Origin: Phytophthora sp. 'mugwort'
Taxonomy: Eukaryota > Oomycota > Peronosporomycetes > Peronosporales > Peronosporaceae
Length of the DNA stretch: 64,000 bases
Assembly: GCA_033558025.1 (NCBI GenBank)
Contig: JAUCEF010000006.1
Span: forward strand, 2,542,001-2,606,000
Direction of reading: 5' to 3'
The notes under the pieces were generated by a model. It searched no databases, was not told the DNA's origin, and saw only the letters and a program-made list of their open reading frames with translations. Position 1 is the stretch's first letter. Each line of letters starts with the position of its first letter. Shown here one piece after another: positions 42,600 through 53,771 of the stretch. The translations under genes were made by a program, and so were the position numbers.

Positions 42600-45500
42600 T
42601 TGAATGTAACAGAAGGACGATGATCGCTCCGCGCTACATCAAGGCGGGCGGCGCTTTCAGCAGTATTGCGTCGACCAGCGGGCCAAGTGCGGGCAGGAAA
42701 GCTTCGAGGGGTGGCCTCGCATCAGATTGAGATTCCTGCTAAACAGTACCGCGGGTCCCGAGACGCACTTCTGAATGAAAGTACCGTTGTATTGGAGGAT
42801 GGGGAGGGGCTCCTTATCGAGTATGACCGAGAAACACATACCTTGGGGCACCCTGACCGGCCCGAACGCCGATCCACACACTTTTTAACCAAATTGGCAA
42901 GCGTGTGATATTTCCTTCTACACACTCGGGCAGCCCGTAGGCCATGTATAAATCGTACCAAGACTCTATGAGTATTGTCCGAGCGTACGGCAAACCAGAC
43001 ATTTTTGTTACAATGACATGCGATCCCAAGTGGGAGGAGATCGAGGGAAGAAAGATCCCCTTCGCAAATCAGACTGCTCAGGATCGACCGGACATCGTGG
43101 CGCCGGTGTGGCAGGAAAAGTTCTCCGCACTGTTAAAGGACCTGGATGAAGGTGTTCTAAGTCGCGTCCAAGCGCGGATCTACGTTGTTGAATTCCAGAA
43201 ACGCGGCCTCCCGCACGCGCATATATTGATCATACTGGCGGACGAGGACAAGTCACGAACCAGAGAGATGATCGACAAATTGGTATCCGCGCAATTCACG
43301 ATATGGAAGCAAACCCGCAGCATTTCGAAACGGTAATGACGTGTATGATGCATGGTCCGTGCGGGCCGGCGCATACACCGTCGCGGCCATGCATGAAGAA
43401 TGGGAAATGGAGCAAAGAATATCCCAAGCAATTTGTCGAGGTTACACAGGGTGGTGAAGATGGATACTCGCGTTACAGAAGAAGGCGGCGCCAGGACGGA
43501 GTCCTCAGATTCAAAGGAGAAGATTACGACAACGCTACGGTGAACAAGTGGGTTGTTCCTTACAACCCGTACCTATCGCAGAAGTACAACTGCCAAATTA
43601 ACGTGGTAGTGTGTACGGCGATCGCAGCAGTGAAATATCTGTATAAAATACGTGTACAAGGGTTCCGACGTGCAGTCATTACGTTGAAAGCGTGCGCGGA
43701 GAGGGTGCGTCTGCACAAAGGGAGCCCAATGATATCCTTCGCTACCTTAACGCGAGGTATATATCGCCGATGGAGGTTTGCATGAGGCTCCTAGACTACT
43801 CCGTGCAAGGGAAAACACAATGCAGACAATCCATCTGGATGGAGAGCAAATGGTGACGTTTCGGTCCAGCGATGACCCCGACCGTGTTGTCACGCGAGGG
43901 CAACATACGGCGTTGACCAGATTTTTCGAGTTGTGCGGAAGCGAGATCCTCGAAAACCAAGTAACGAAAAACATGCTGTACCAAGATATTCTGCAAGAAT
44001 TCCGTTGGGAAGCCCGGTTGAAGCAATGGATCCGTCGAAAAACGTATCCAGCCGCTCTTGGTCGCATGGTGCATGTGTCTCCGATCGACGTTGAACGCTT
44101 CTACTTGCACGTTCTGCTTTACCACAGAAAGGGACCGACGTGTTCGAAGATCTGCGGACCGTCGATGGGGTGCGACACGTATCGCGAAGCTGCCTTAGGG
44201 CGGATCAGCTCTTTACGACGATATTAGTGTACTCCCAGCTGGGCGAAATTCACCGGCTGCGGGATCAGTTCTATGGGGACCTTTCGGAGGATTACACACG
44301 CATGCACTGCGACATGCAACCCGAGGAACAAGATGACACGATCAAGTTTAAAACATTATATAGCCTCCACGAACCGTTGATGGTTAGTGGATCTAGTCTG
44401 GACCGCTACCGTGAGCTTCCGCAGCTGATCGACTTTCCGATGCTGCTGGAGCGGTCCCAACTCCAGAACAATCCTATTCGTCGCGAATTACAAGACTATG
44501 ATCGCGATGTACTCTACGAGATCGTCAATCAGGCAGCCCAGCTTAATGATGGCCAACAAGCTATCTACAACCAAATCATGGATGCGGTTGAGGCTCCGTC
44601 TCCCTCCAGCAAGCTCTACTTCATTGATGGACCAGGCGTCACAGGAAAGCCTACGCTCCTCAAACATATTCTCGCAAAAATACGGTTATCGGGGAAGATC
44701 GCGATCGCGGTGGCGGTCAAGCGCGATTACTTATCTACTGCTCATGGGTGGACGCGCGGCCCACTCCACCTCCAAGATACCCTCCGGCTTCACGATAAGC
44801 GACATGTAATATTTCCAAGCGGAGTAAATTGCATAAACTGATCATGAAAGCTAGCTTGGTTATCTGGGACGAAGCGCCCATGGCACAACGCTACGTATTT
44901 GAGGCGGTCGGGCGAACATTGCGCGACTTGACGGACAACGGCCAAGAACCGTTTGGGAGATTGATATTCGTTGTGTAGGGGGATTTTCGGTAGATTCTTC
45001 CGGTGGTAGTAGGAGGCACTCCTGCTGAAACAAATGACGCGTGTCTGAAGTCCTCTACGTTGTGGCCGCACTTTCGGCAGGTTCGGCTAACTGGGAACAT
45101 GCGGGTGCAATCCGCGAGATCGAAAACTCGACCGCGGGGCTGGCAGCCTTTGCAGAGTATCTTCTTGACGTCGGAGAGGGCAGATACCAGGTCAACCCGC
45201 TTCTAGGGAGAAATTATTTGAAAATTCCCAGAGATATGCTGATCGAAAACCCAGTTGATGAAAACGATCCAGACGAGGAGATCCGACCCGGGGTCATACC
45301 GAAGGGGCTCAACAGGATCATCGACACGATGTATGCTGACATCGGAAATTCTGAAATTGCTACCGACGCATATTTTCAAGCCGTACCTTTTTGACGACAC
45401 AGAACGCGGTGGTGCAACGCATCCACCAGGCTGTGGCGGCGCGTTTGGACGGGGATCCCCACGAATATTATTCCAATGACTCCGTCATGGACGACAACGA

Positions 45501-45640
45501 AGGAAAAATTTTCGAATCAGAAGTTCTGCACTCCGTTAATATCAACGGAATTAGAGCTGGAGGAAGAGGACGCAATGTACACCAACAACATCGTGTACAG
45601 ACAGATATTCGAGACAATGAGTGGTAGGGAGAAAAAGGAC
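42600..45640 (+). mobile_element. Decayed Helitron (Rep-helicase)
   Basis: Rolling-circle element remnant. RRFQQYCVDQRAK lies near 42650, and a degraded VIFPSTHSGSP (stop) precedes AMYKSYQDSMSIVRAYGKPD at 42944. MTCDPKWEE and the HUH-type GLPHAHILI belong to the Helitron Rep domain. After several frame changes the PIF1-like helicase starts near 44520. There the Walker A is GPGVTGKPTLL (P in place of T/S after GK), followed by a WDEAPM motif II. GDFR is followed by a stop, then ILPVV. The last readable block is the TTQNAVVQRIHQAV stretch near 45400. At least seven frame breaks or stops make it inactive. I could not fix the 5' TC or 3' CTRR ends. Confidence 0.75.
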
Positions 45641-45685
45641 ATTGCATTTATCATTTTTCAAATACATGTTCACTTTGTGTGTGAT

Positions 45686-45740
45686 ACAACTTTCTATACA
45701 TCGCTGGGAAATCCCCCCCCAGTGATGTATAGGAAGTTGT
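45686..45740. repeat. 23-bp-arm hairpin (MITE-like or element end)
   Basis: Arms 45686-45708 and 45718-45740 are complementary at 21 of 23 positions. The 9-bp loop is C-rich. It lies just after the last readable Helitron helicase block. Confidence 0.75.
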
Positions 45741-45755
45741 GGACCTTCGCTTCAC

Positions 45756-46433
45756 TCAGCGGGGATGTGCGTTGCAGTGGAGCGAGATCTTGAAAGCGCG
45801 AAACGGGATCATTCCAAACTTTCTGTGTGTCTCTCTGTCCGAATCCTGCCTGCCCGCCTGCAATTCCCTCTCGGCATTGCTTGGCTGTGCATTTGCCAGA
45901 GCGTTGTAGGCGTTCATTATGTCATGATTCGCACGCGACTCGACAAACAACTCGTACATATGCGGCGATAGTACGTTGAGGTATTCATAATCATTTTCTC
46001 GAAGGTACCCGACTTCTCTGAGAATGTCCGCGTCGCGACATCCCATTCACCATAGCTCTTTAAGCGGGTAAGGTCTTGAACAACATGTCTTTTCCGGTGT
46101 GGCGGCACTTCTTCCCACGTCCGACATTCCATGACGTTGTCATGTACCGCCGGTATCACACCACAATCAGTTTATCTCCGTTGGGGAGAAGTTCGTCATG
46201 GTGGTGATAGCGGTCGGGCCTCCCGTTTCAATGAAGGGGTCCATGATCGGCGTGGGCGAGTCTTCATCCGCGCAGGGGGAGTCGGAGTCGTCGGCGGCCA
46301 GCTCGTCGTGGCGAGCACGCTTCCGCTGACAATCGGTTTCGAGGTCAAGGATAAGGGCGATCCCAACAGCAGCGCTTCGCCGGGTGACACCCCTAGCACC
46401 TGCTGCTGCGCGAGCATGGGAGCTGGTGCGCAC
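45756..46433 (-). pseudogene. PIF/Harbinger-like transposase N-terminal remnant
   Basis: The minus strand reads an acidic N-terminus, then MTNFSPTEIN, then (after a stop and frame change) KSYGEWDVATRTFSEKSGTF ending in FEKMI. The other frame carries VLSPHMYELFVESRANHD. This order matches the helix-turn-helix region ahead of the DDE_Tnp_4 core in oomycete and plant Harbinger-like transposases. The catalytic core is absent. Confidence 0.45.
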
Positions 46434-46970
46434 GACGCAGTGCTATCAGAAACTGGGATAAGACGACGGCGCACAGACGCCGGGTTGGCGGCCGGTGGGC
46501 TGATGAATGACTCTGAGTCGAGTTTGGAGACGAGAGTACCTTGTCGACGCCAAAGTCGGTGGGAAACGTGGAGAACCGAAGGACTTTGTCGGACGCAAGG
46601 TTTTGGGAAAGTCAATAAAAGCCTATTGTAGAGCGCGCACGGGCTCTTATTAGGACCCCGTGGGCCCAGTCCGGGCTCTGCCGTGTCTGATCACTGCCTT
46701 CCTGCCGCGGAGGAATTTCCATAACGCAGTAGATATGTACTGATTATCCCCGACCGAACTATGAAAGGGGACCACTGATGCAGTATGTATTAGGTTCGCA
46801 GCTCGAACTTAGTGACCAGCAGGCTAGTTAGTGAAGATGCGCGAACTGCGCCGGGTCGGGGCCTTGGCGATCCGACGTCGACCGCGAGTTGGCTGGTACA
46901 GCCATAAAAAGTCGATTGTTTCGATCTCAAAGTCGACCTTGATCCTCCAGGGTTAGTTTCTTGCGGGCTC

Positions 46971-47255
46971 CTAAGTGAGGTCTCGGTAGCCAACCCACTG
47001 GACGAGATAGAACTCGAGCTTGTGTACCCATCGCTTTGCGTACACAAGTTCGACCTCGTATGTTCGTTCGGCATGTCCCCGACGAGCTTTTGTACCGCCG
47101 AAGAGCCCGGCGCCGCGCTCTACTGGGGTATCCTCTCGATCCTCAGACGGTTCGGTGGGCGGAATGCTCTGATTCTTTTTGAGCCTCCACAATGATCCAT
47201 CAGCCTGACGTTTGAAGTTGCGTGTGTGGTTTCGTTGTTCGTTCAGAGGAGGCAT
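46971..47255 (-). pseudogene. Chromodomain fragment, probably from a Ty3/gypsy retroelement
   Basis: Open frame of 94 codons. Its C-terminal part (YEVELVYAKRWVHKLEFYLV then QWVGY) resembles a chromodomain of the kind that ends oomycete gypsy integrases. Related residues continue in other frames down to about 46900. No integrase or reverse transcriptase is seen nearby. Confidence 0.4.
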
Positions 47256-47899
47256 CTAGCAAACTAGAAAATGAATTCCAGATTAGCTCGCCGAGTTCCA
47301 AGCATCGCAGTGGCTGAAAATAGTGCCATCTTCAGTGTTTTTAAATTTACGCCGTCGGAGATGTAAATATTGGTTTCTACCACAGAAATAAAGTTTCGTT
47401 CAGAAATTTCGGTTTCTAATGGTAGGTGCCACCCAGGCTGGATCGCCTTTAGTATAGATCTATCTTCTTCGTCATTTAATTACTACTGATGTTATTCTTT
47501 GAGAACATGTACCTTGAATACATTACTACGACATTATCGAATCAAATTCCCTATAGTTTGTTAGTAACGTCACCAACTAGAATGGAAAAAGTGAATTGTT
47601 TTATGTAGTGAGTTAGTATATTTTCGCAGTATCGTGAACATGATAGGAATACTCAAACCTATAGCGCACGTTTAGCCTGCTTGCGCTTGTGATTTGGTTG
47701 AGGACCGGCTTGAAACCTCGCTATCCATTCGAGCTGGTTCAACTTCGAGCTCGGGAATTCTCAAGGTCTGTCCATCGCGAGTGGCACGTCGATTGGCCAT
47801 GGACGGAATACAAAGGTGTACGACTTGCGCAAATGGTCATATCGACATACATTTGGACTCGTATAGACCTTCAATGCGTCTTCCGTCTTGGATAGCTGC
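47256..47899. other. Short AT-rich interval, nothing recognised
   Basis: No open frame with a domain. It lies between two mobile-element remnants. Confidence 0.4.
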
Positions 47900-49460
47900 G
47901 CAAATGCAGTGAGTGCATGGGAAGGACTCGTCTTGCCAACCTCCACATGTGCCCTCAGAGTCTGGTAGATTCACAAGGCGCCATGTGCGGCTGCATCCAT
48001 GATGAGACTGCGGTCCAAGGTGCTGAACGGAATAAGCCCCATCCGTCAGTGGAATGGACTGCTGCTACGCACATGTTGGCTGCTAGCGCTCGGTCTTTAA
48101 GTTGCTTCTGACGAATAGGAACTAATTGGTGCCTCCCCGAGAGCTGGCCCAATTTGCAGACATCTGTCGTTTCTCTGATGTCAGCTCGCTCAACTTCATG
48201 AAGCACATGTTGAAATCATCAAGTAGCTTTGCACTGCGCAGATCGTTACCCAGCCAATTGTTGGCTTGCTCTGAAAAACTCGACGTAATCTCGTCAAATG
48301 TTGGCAACCCAAACGCTTCGCGAAACTTGTACTTGGCCCAGTGCTTTTGATCAACACTGCTCATCTAGTCTGCAGCCTTGCGGATTGAAGCAGGTAGCTT
48401 ACTGAAGTACAATTTGTAGTCATTTTCGCAGTCGCTCCGAGCTAGCTGACAGATAAGACGTCTGTCCTCAATTGTGAGCTTGGCCCCGCTACTATGCGCG
48501 TTGTCCATGAGGTGGCGAAGACAAAACCGAAGCCATCCTGCGGAAAACCTTGGGCACGGCAGAGAGGAAGGCCTTTTCGTCGATCTGAGAGTGCTGTGAA
48601 CCGCTCAATGCGACTTGTGAATTTCACACACTCCATGAACCAGAACAGCGATCGAAATTCTCGACCGGGCTAACGCAAACGGGATCACGTGGTTATTGAG
48701 GTCCTTTGTCGTTGCCATCAAGAAAACACCTCGTTTGTTCATTTCACCTATCAAATTGGCAGCATCGAACCCACTATTGGCTTGGACATCTTGACAACGT
48801 GAATTCCAACGTTCGGGGTGAAGATGGCGCGCTTAAGCGCGAAGTCGTCCGAAGCGCAGTTCATTCTCCATACCGACCCGGGATTGTGGTCGAAAACCAG
48901 CTCCAAGTACGAGCTCAACTTTTGGTAGCTTTCAACCAGATCTCCGTGAAGCCTCTCGTCAATATCCTGGCGCATTCTGGATATAGCACTCCTCCCCAAG
49001 TGAAAAACCCTTGGAAACCAGGAAAAGCTTGATGGCTTTTCCTGTCAGTGTCAATAGAGCGGTTGTGTGATGGCAAATCTCCTTCATCACCAGTAGAGTC
49101 AGCTCTCGATTTCTTGAGTCGTATTGCACCTGGCACGAGCGGGGCGAGAAAACCACCCCTTCACATATGGGACGTGGGTAAAGCCAACGCTTTTCTCGTG
49201 GTTATGCGCAAAGCTGGCCTTAGTGATCTTTCATTTTCCCTCTGCTCCGTAGACGTTGACGAAAAATGGGCACTGCAGCTTGCCAGTGGGCGCCTCCGCA
49301 TCGAGAAATTGCACGCCATTTAGTTTCTTACACTGGTATTTAGCATTCCCGGAGTTGTTCGGCTTGAACTGCTCTGCTTCACGAAAATCTGGAAACCGCT
49401 GCGTTATTGCAGCACACACAAAATCGTCAGATGTGGATACTAGGCAAGAAACACAACAAT
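47900..49460 (-). pseudogene. Mutator-like (MULE) transposase remnant
   Basis: Reading right to left, the N-terminal zinc region near 49419-49231 (CAAITQRFPDFREAEQF) comes first. Next is SYQKLSSYLELVFDHNPGSV at about 48920. The MULE catalytic stretch at 48790-48690 follows, with FDAANLIGEMNKRGVFLMAT then TKDLNNHVIPFALA. Then come DRRKG with a degraded CLRH helix near 48520, and DQKHWAKYKFREAFGLP with FSEQANNWLGNDLRSAK at 48364-48122. Several frame changes and stops break the reading. The catalytic aspartate position reads FDAA. Confidence 0.7.
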
Positions 49461-49532
49461 AACCGAGCTAGTCGGCCCTTGTTGGCCTGCGCTGGGTTGC
49501 CCCTAGCGGTTCGGCCCTTCCGGGACAGTGGT

Positions 49533-50030
49533 GTCTCGCTTCCGCGAGACCAAGTACCCCAAGTCAGTCAATTTACAGAGGTCAGCTGAGCTGACTGCGT
49601 CTGGCTCAGATATCCCGTGTCCTCCGCTAAAGAGCGGACGACGGCGCGTTAGCACTTTGACGGGTCGCCGAGAGCAAAGGCTTTTAGGCTAGAAGTGTTA
49701 CGGTACCCGGGCTGAACGGCGTACCGGCCCGCCGAGTTCTGCAGGACTTGTTCCTTCGCGCTTGGCGAGACACGCCCTTCCTCGGGCCGACCTAGTTCTC
49801 TTGGCGCTACCAGTCGACACCCTACAAGCTATGCCTCTCGGGTGTCAACGGTAACCATAATCCAGCCGTGCAGGGACTTACCGGATAGTACACTTGTTTA
49901 GGACTTGGAAAGAGTTACTCTGTTATCATTTTATTTCCCGGGAGCCCCAAGGGGCTCCTCCTATTGTTAACTATGTTCTTATGCAAATATCAAATGAAAC
50001 GGAACGAGGGTCGGCTCTCCACCGACCCTC
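49533..50030. repeat. Cluster of perfect hairpins in a possible LTR
   Basis: Three perfect stems lie within 500 bp: GTCTCGC/GCGAGAC (49533-49550), GGAGCCCC/GGGGCTCC (49941-49958) and GAGGGTCGG/CCGACCCTC (50006-50030). A 15-bp direct repeat CGGCCCGCCGAGTTC occurs at 49725 and 50064. TGTTACGG at 49696 could open a solo LTR running to about 50190, but I found no target duplication or matching second LTR. Confidence 0.45.
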
Positions 50031-50240
50031 CGCAGAGATCTCAACGTAACCACCCAAACTCAACGGCCCGCCGAGTTCATCCAGTCAAGTAGCCGGGTTA
50101 GTACTAGCTGACTTCGTACTCAGCGAGCAGTACTGTGGTTGCTACTTAAGTTCGATATGTGAGCCACTTCATCTCCGTTCACTACACCACACCGCACTCG
50201 ATGGCGAACTCCTTGAACACAAAGCGTACTGCCTTTTGAG

Positions 50241-50567
50241 ATGAAAACTCTTCGACTGCGATGTTATGATCATATGCCAATTCAAAACCATGACGCGCAG
50301 AATCTTCTAAATGAAGTTGTACATCTTCACGAGGAAGCCCGAATTCTCGAGCTACTTGAAGGTTGGACTGGTCAACTTGAAACTTTGCCTTGCCAAAATT
50401 TGTCGGACGGAAATGTCGCAGGAGCTGCCATTTCTAAAATGAAGCGGTCGTTAGGAAGAGAAGAGCGGTTGTGCTGTTTAGACCTACAGCAGCCGCTATT
50501 TGAAAAACATTTTGGGTTGTGTGGTTTTAAATTTATCGGAAATCCAAACATACCGATCCCTATCTAA
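50241..50567 (+). CDS. Hypothetical protein, doubtful
   Basis: An ATG-initiated frame of 108 aa with balanced composition and a Leu/Glu-rich N-terminal half predicted helical (LLNEVVHLHEEARILELLEG). I do not recognise it and there is no membrane or signal segment. It lies at the edge of the mobile-element island and may be a fragment of a longer decayed gene. Confidence 0.25.
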   Translation: MKTLRLRCYDHMPIQNHDAQNLLNEVVHLHEEARILELLEGWTGQLETLPCQNLSDGNVAGAAISKMKRSLGREERLCCLDLQQPLFEKHFGLCGFKFIGNPNIPIPI

Positions 50568-51163
50568 AACCCCAAACAAACTTCATGCGATCGTGCGATT
50601 CACGCGATCGGTTTAAATAGCAATGGCAGCATCCTTTCAACCACAAGTGGAGCGCTAGGGCGCCTTCATGTATTTTACTGCGTTCCAAGGAAACGCCCCG
50701 CGTGTCTCTGGATTTTGCCTTGCACGCAAAACGAATGTGCACTTAGCAAGGTACTGCTGGTTAGTCCCTGCAGACGAACTTTGTAAAAAGCGCTACAATG
50801 TACTGAGGAAGCGCCTACACGATAGTCATTAATTTGCCTGGTGGGACAAATCAGTACATACAGTATCTACTGTCTTTAGAAATTCCTCCCCTGTCGCGTA
50901 GTTAACCTTCCGGATAGACCATTACCGCGGGTTTGGTCTGTCAGCCGGTGTCATGTAGGTTACCTAATCTCAGGTCATCAAGCCCTTGTCCTGCACATTC
51001 ACCGTGTGGCTATCGCTGGGTACGCACTTACAGCAATGGTAGAAACAAATGTTCAAACTTATATTTAGTGTGCAACACACCATATTCATGTCCGCTACAC
51101 TTCATTGCATTTTCCAATATTTTCCAAGATCCGGCTGGCCATCGAAAGTCCACAGCACAAAAC
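50568..51163. other. Intergenic interval upstream of the CID/CCCH gene
   Basis: About 600 bp with no supported gene. It should contain the promoter of the following gene and marks the return to gene-dense sequence. Confidence 0.4.
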
Positions 51164-53771
51164 ATGGGGGGCCACGAGCACCACCGCGATGGCCACAAGA
51201 GCTCGCGCGCGGGCGCGTGGGAGGGATTCGCGAAGCTTAAGCAGGCGTTGGAGGGGCTGGCCACAGCCAAGGGCGTGTCTCAGAGCCGCATCGGTGCCGT
51301 GGCCAAGCTGGCGGCGCACTACTCGAAGGTGCGATGGCGGTCGCTACTGTAGGATGAGTCGTAATACATTGCGGTCTGACTTGGAGTTTGTATGCTGGTA
51401 GTTCTACAAGCATGTTGTGCACGACATCGAAGTGTTTCTGTGGAAAGCCGAGATCGAGCACCGATTGGCTGGTAAGGGTTCATATTTTCTTAGTAGGCAT
51501 TCATTAGTAAAGCATTCTGAGGTGCTTATTGTTTATTGTTTTGTGTTGCTTAGGGTTGTATGCTATTGACGCCATCATCCGACAGGTAAAAAGTCGTAAT
51601 ATTTGTTTATTTCAGTATGATTTTGTTGTTGATCGGCGGTGTATGAATTGCTGCAGTCTCATGCCAAGAACGGTCCGAAAGACGCGTACGTGAAGCGGTT
51701 TTTGATTCGGCTGTCGGACACGATCGAAGCAGTGAAGAAAGTCCCGGAACAGTTCCAGGTTTGAGAACGACGAGAGGAGGCTGCAGAAAGGGAAACGTAC
51801 AGGTGAAGCTGAGAGCTTTTTTTTTATTTTGTGTGTGATTGTTGCAGCCTAAGGTTCGACACGTGATCGAGGAATGGCAGAAGCGGGACATTTACACGTC
51901 TAAGCAAATTGAAGACGTTGGCGGCCGCGATTATCTCTACAGCGGACAGGTACGAGCTGTTTTGGAGTTGTGATATATATCGATTGTCTTTTATTCTAAC
52001 CTATATTTTTTATTGGTTTAGGAGGAGCGTTCGGGAAATGTCACGCCTCGTACATCGCCGGGAAAGTTAGCATCATTGCTGTCAATTATCAAGCAGAAGA
52101 AGGAGGAGAAAGAACACGCTGGCGACTCACAGGGACGACCACCGTATGACGATTCTTACGACGCAAACAGACGTCCGATAGACGACGCTGGGGTTTCTAA
52201 CCCTCGTAGTTATGACGAGCGACGAGGTGATGATCAGCGCTACGAACGCAGAGACGTCGGCGGCATTATGGGCGATGCGCCCGGCATTCCAGTCGGAAGC
52301 GGCCGTATGCGGAGAGACCCCGACGATCGCCCTGGTATTTTGGACGATCGTGACCTAAAGAAGGCTCGCGGGTCACGGTGGGGTCCACCTAAGCTGGACA
52401 ACCCAACTTCAAACGATAGACCAGCCCCAATAATTACGTCCCTCGACAAAGAGGGTGATTATCGCCACGATAGCGGCAGGTCTGGTTACGGTTCCCCTCC
52501 AGGTTCATCTCGCCAAGCCCCCTTATTGCAATCTCCTCGCGGGGGCCCACCGAGACACGAAGGCTGGAACCGAAATGCTCCTTCCTCTCGTGGTTCAGGT
52601 GCTGGGTGGCCTCGTGAAAATGTCCCTTCACCACAGTCTGGAGGTCTAGGCAGACCCAATGCGAGTCCTTACGAGCTGGGCGGCACACAACGATCTCCAT
52701 TTTCTGGTTCAGACGATCGGCGGAGTCCTGGCGATCGCGTGCCAGGGACCTCTGGAGAAGTTTGCCGCAACTTTCTGGCCGGCAGATGCACGTTTGGCGA
52801 CCGATGCTGGTACGGTGGTCATTTGCCAACTTGCTGCTTCGAAATGTGTCTTATATGCGGATTAGTACTAATGGTCTCTATACTATGTTTTGATCTACTT
52901 CAGGCACATCCATGACCCACAGGCAACTTGCTCTGGTGGAAGTCGTCCAGAAATGACTGAGAATAAGCGCAAAACAGTGCTGTGTAACAACTATCCACTG
53001 GGAATGTGTCGCTTTGGAGATAAATGCAGGTACTATTCGATCAGTAGTATTGTCACTTGGGAGGTGGTCACTAGATTTTTCTTGTATCTTTTTCTTCTTC
53101 AATGGACCGTTCTCTGATGATGGACTCCCTTTGCGGACTCTTGTGTTTTGTTTGCCGTATACGTGGATCTCTCTACCAGCTTTGCTCATGGAGAAGAAGA
53201 ACTGGACAAGTCATCCCGAAGACCTCCAGCTCATGGCGAGCCAACTGGAGGACGCTGGCAACCGTCGCCGAGTTCGCGACAAAGCATGGAGCAGTCGCAC
53301 ATTTCGCCTTCTGCTACCGCATCTGCTACTCCCACTCCAGCTAGATCTTATGGAGCCCCGCAAGTATATAATGAACCACACGGTGATCGCGGCAGTAGAG
53401 GAAGTGATTCTTCTGTGTCTTATGCTAATGCCGCTGCACTCTCGCCGAGTGGGCGCCGGCTGACCGACCTCCCGGCCGTTTTTGCAGCACCTCAGCAAGG
53501 CTACTCGGGGACTTACGCATCGGCTTCGTCTCCGTATGGTGCTACTGGGGGTTCAACCTTCACACACCAAGGCCCGTCCTACTCCAATGGAGACCAAGGT
53601 CGAAGCCACGTCCCAGGCAATGCCCCCGTTTTACCATCCCCTGGTTCTGGTAGTCAACCCTATGGGGACCGAGTCGCTGCGCCGACCCCAAGTACTAAGG
53701 TCCTGGTGGACGACGATGATGCCGATACAGTTGAACCCGAGTTTACTCTGGAGTACGATGATGACGACTAA
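51164..53771 (+). CDS. CTD-interacting-domain protein with two CCCH zinc fingers (8 exons)
   Basis: Likely a nuclear RNA-processing factor that binds the RNA polymerase II C-terminal domain. Exons are 51164-51328, 51402-51471, 51554-51585, 51657-51758, 51848-51949, 52022-52809, 52904-53029 and 53180-53771, giving about 658 aa. Residues about 15-135 form a CID fold (AKLAAHYSKFYKHVVHDIEV then LAGLYAIDAIIRQSHAKNG). A long Arg/Gly/Asp/Pro-rich linker follows. The two CCCH fingers are CRNFLAGRCTFGDRC and CNNYPLGMCRFGDKC, each completed to its His by the next exon. The tail is Ser/Pro/Gly-rich with an acidic end. The CID places it near SCAF4/8 and Nrd1-type factors, but the RNA-binding part here is CCCH rather than an RRM. 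Introns are 70-150 bp. Confidence 0.85.

Noticed and set aside
46196..46615. 139-aa minus-strand frame as a gene
   Set aside because: The composition is Ser/Pro/Arg low complexity. The overlapping frame fits the acidic N-terminus of the Harbinger-like remnant better.
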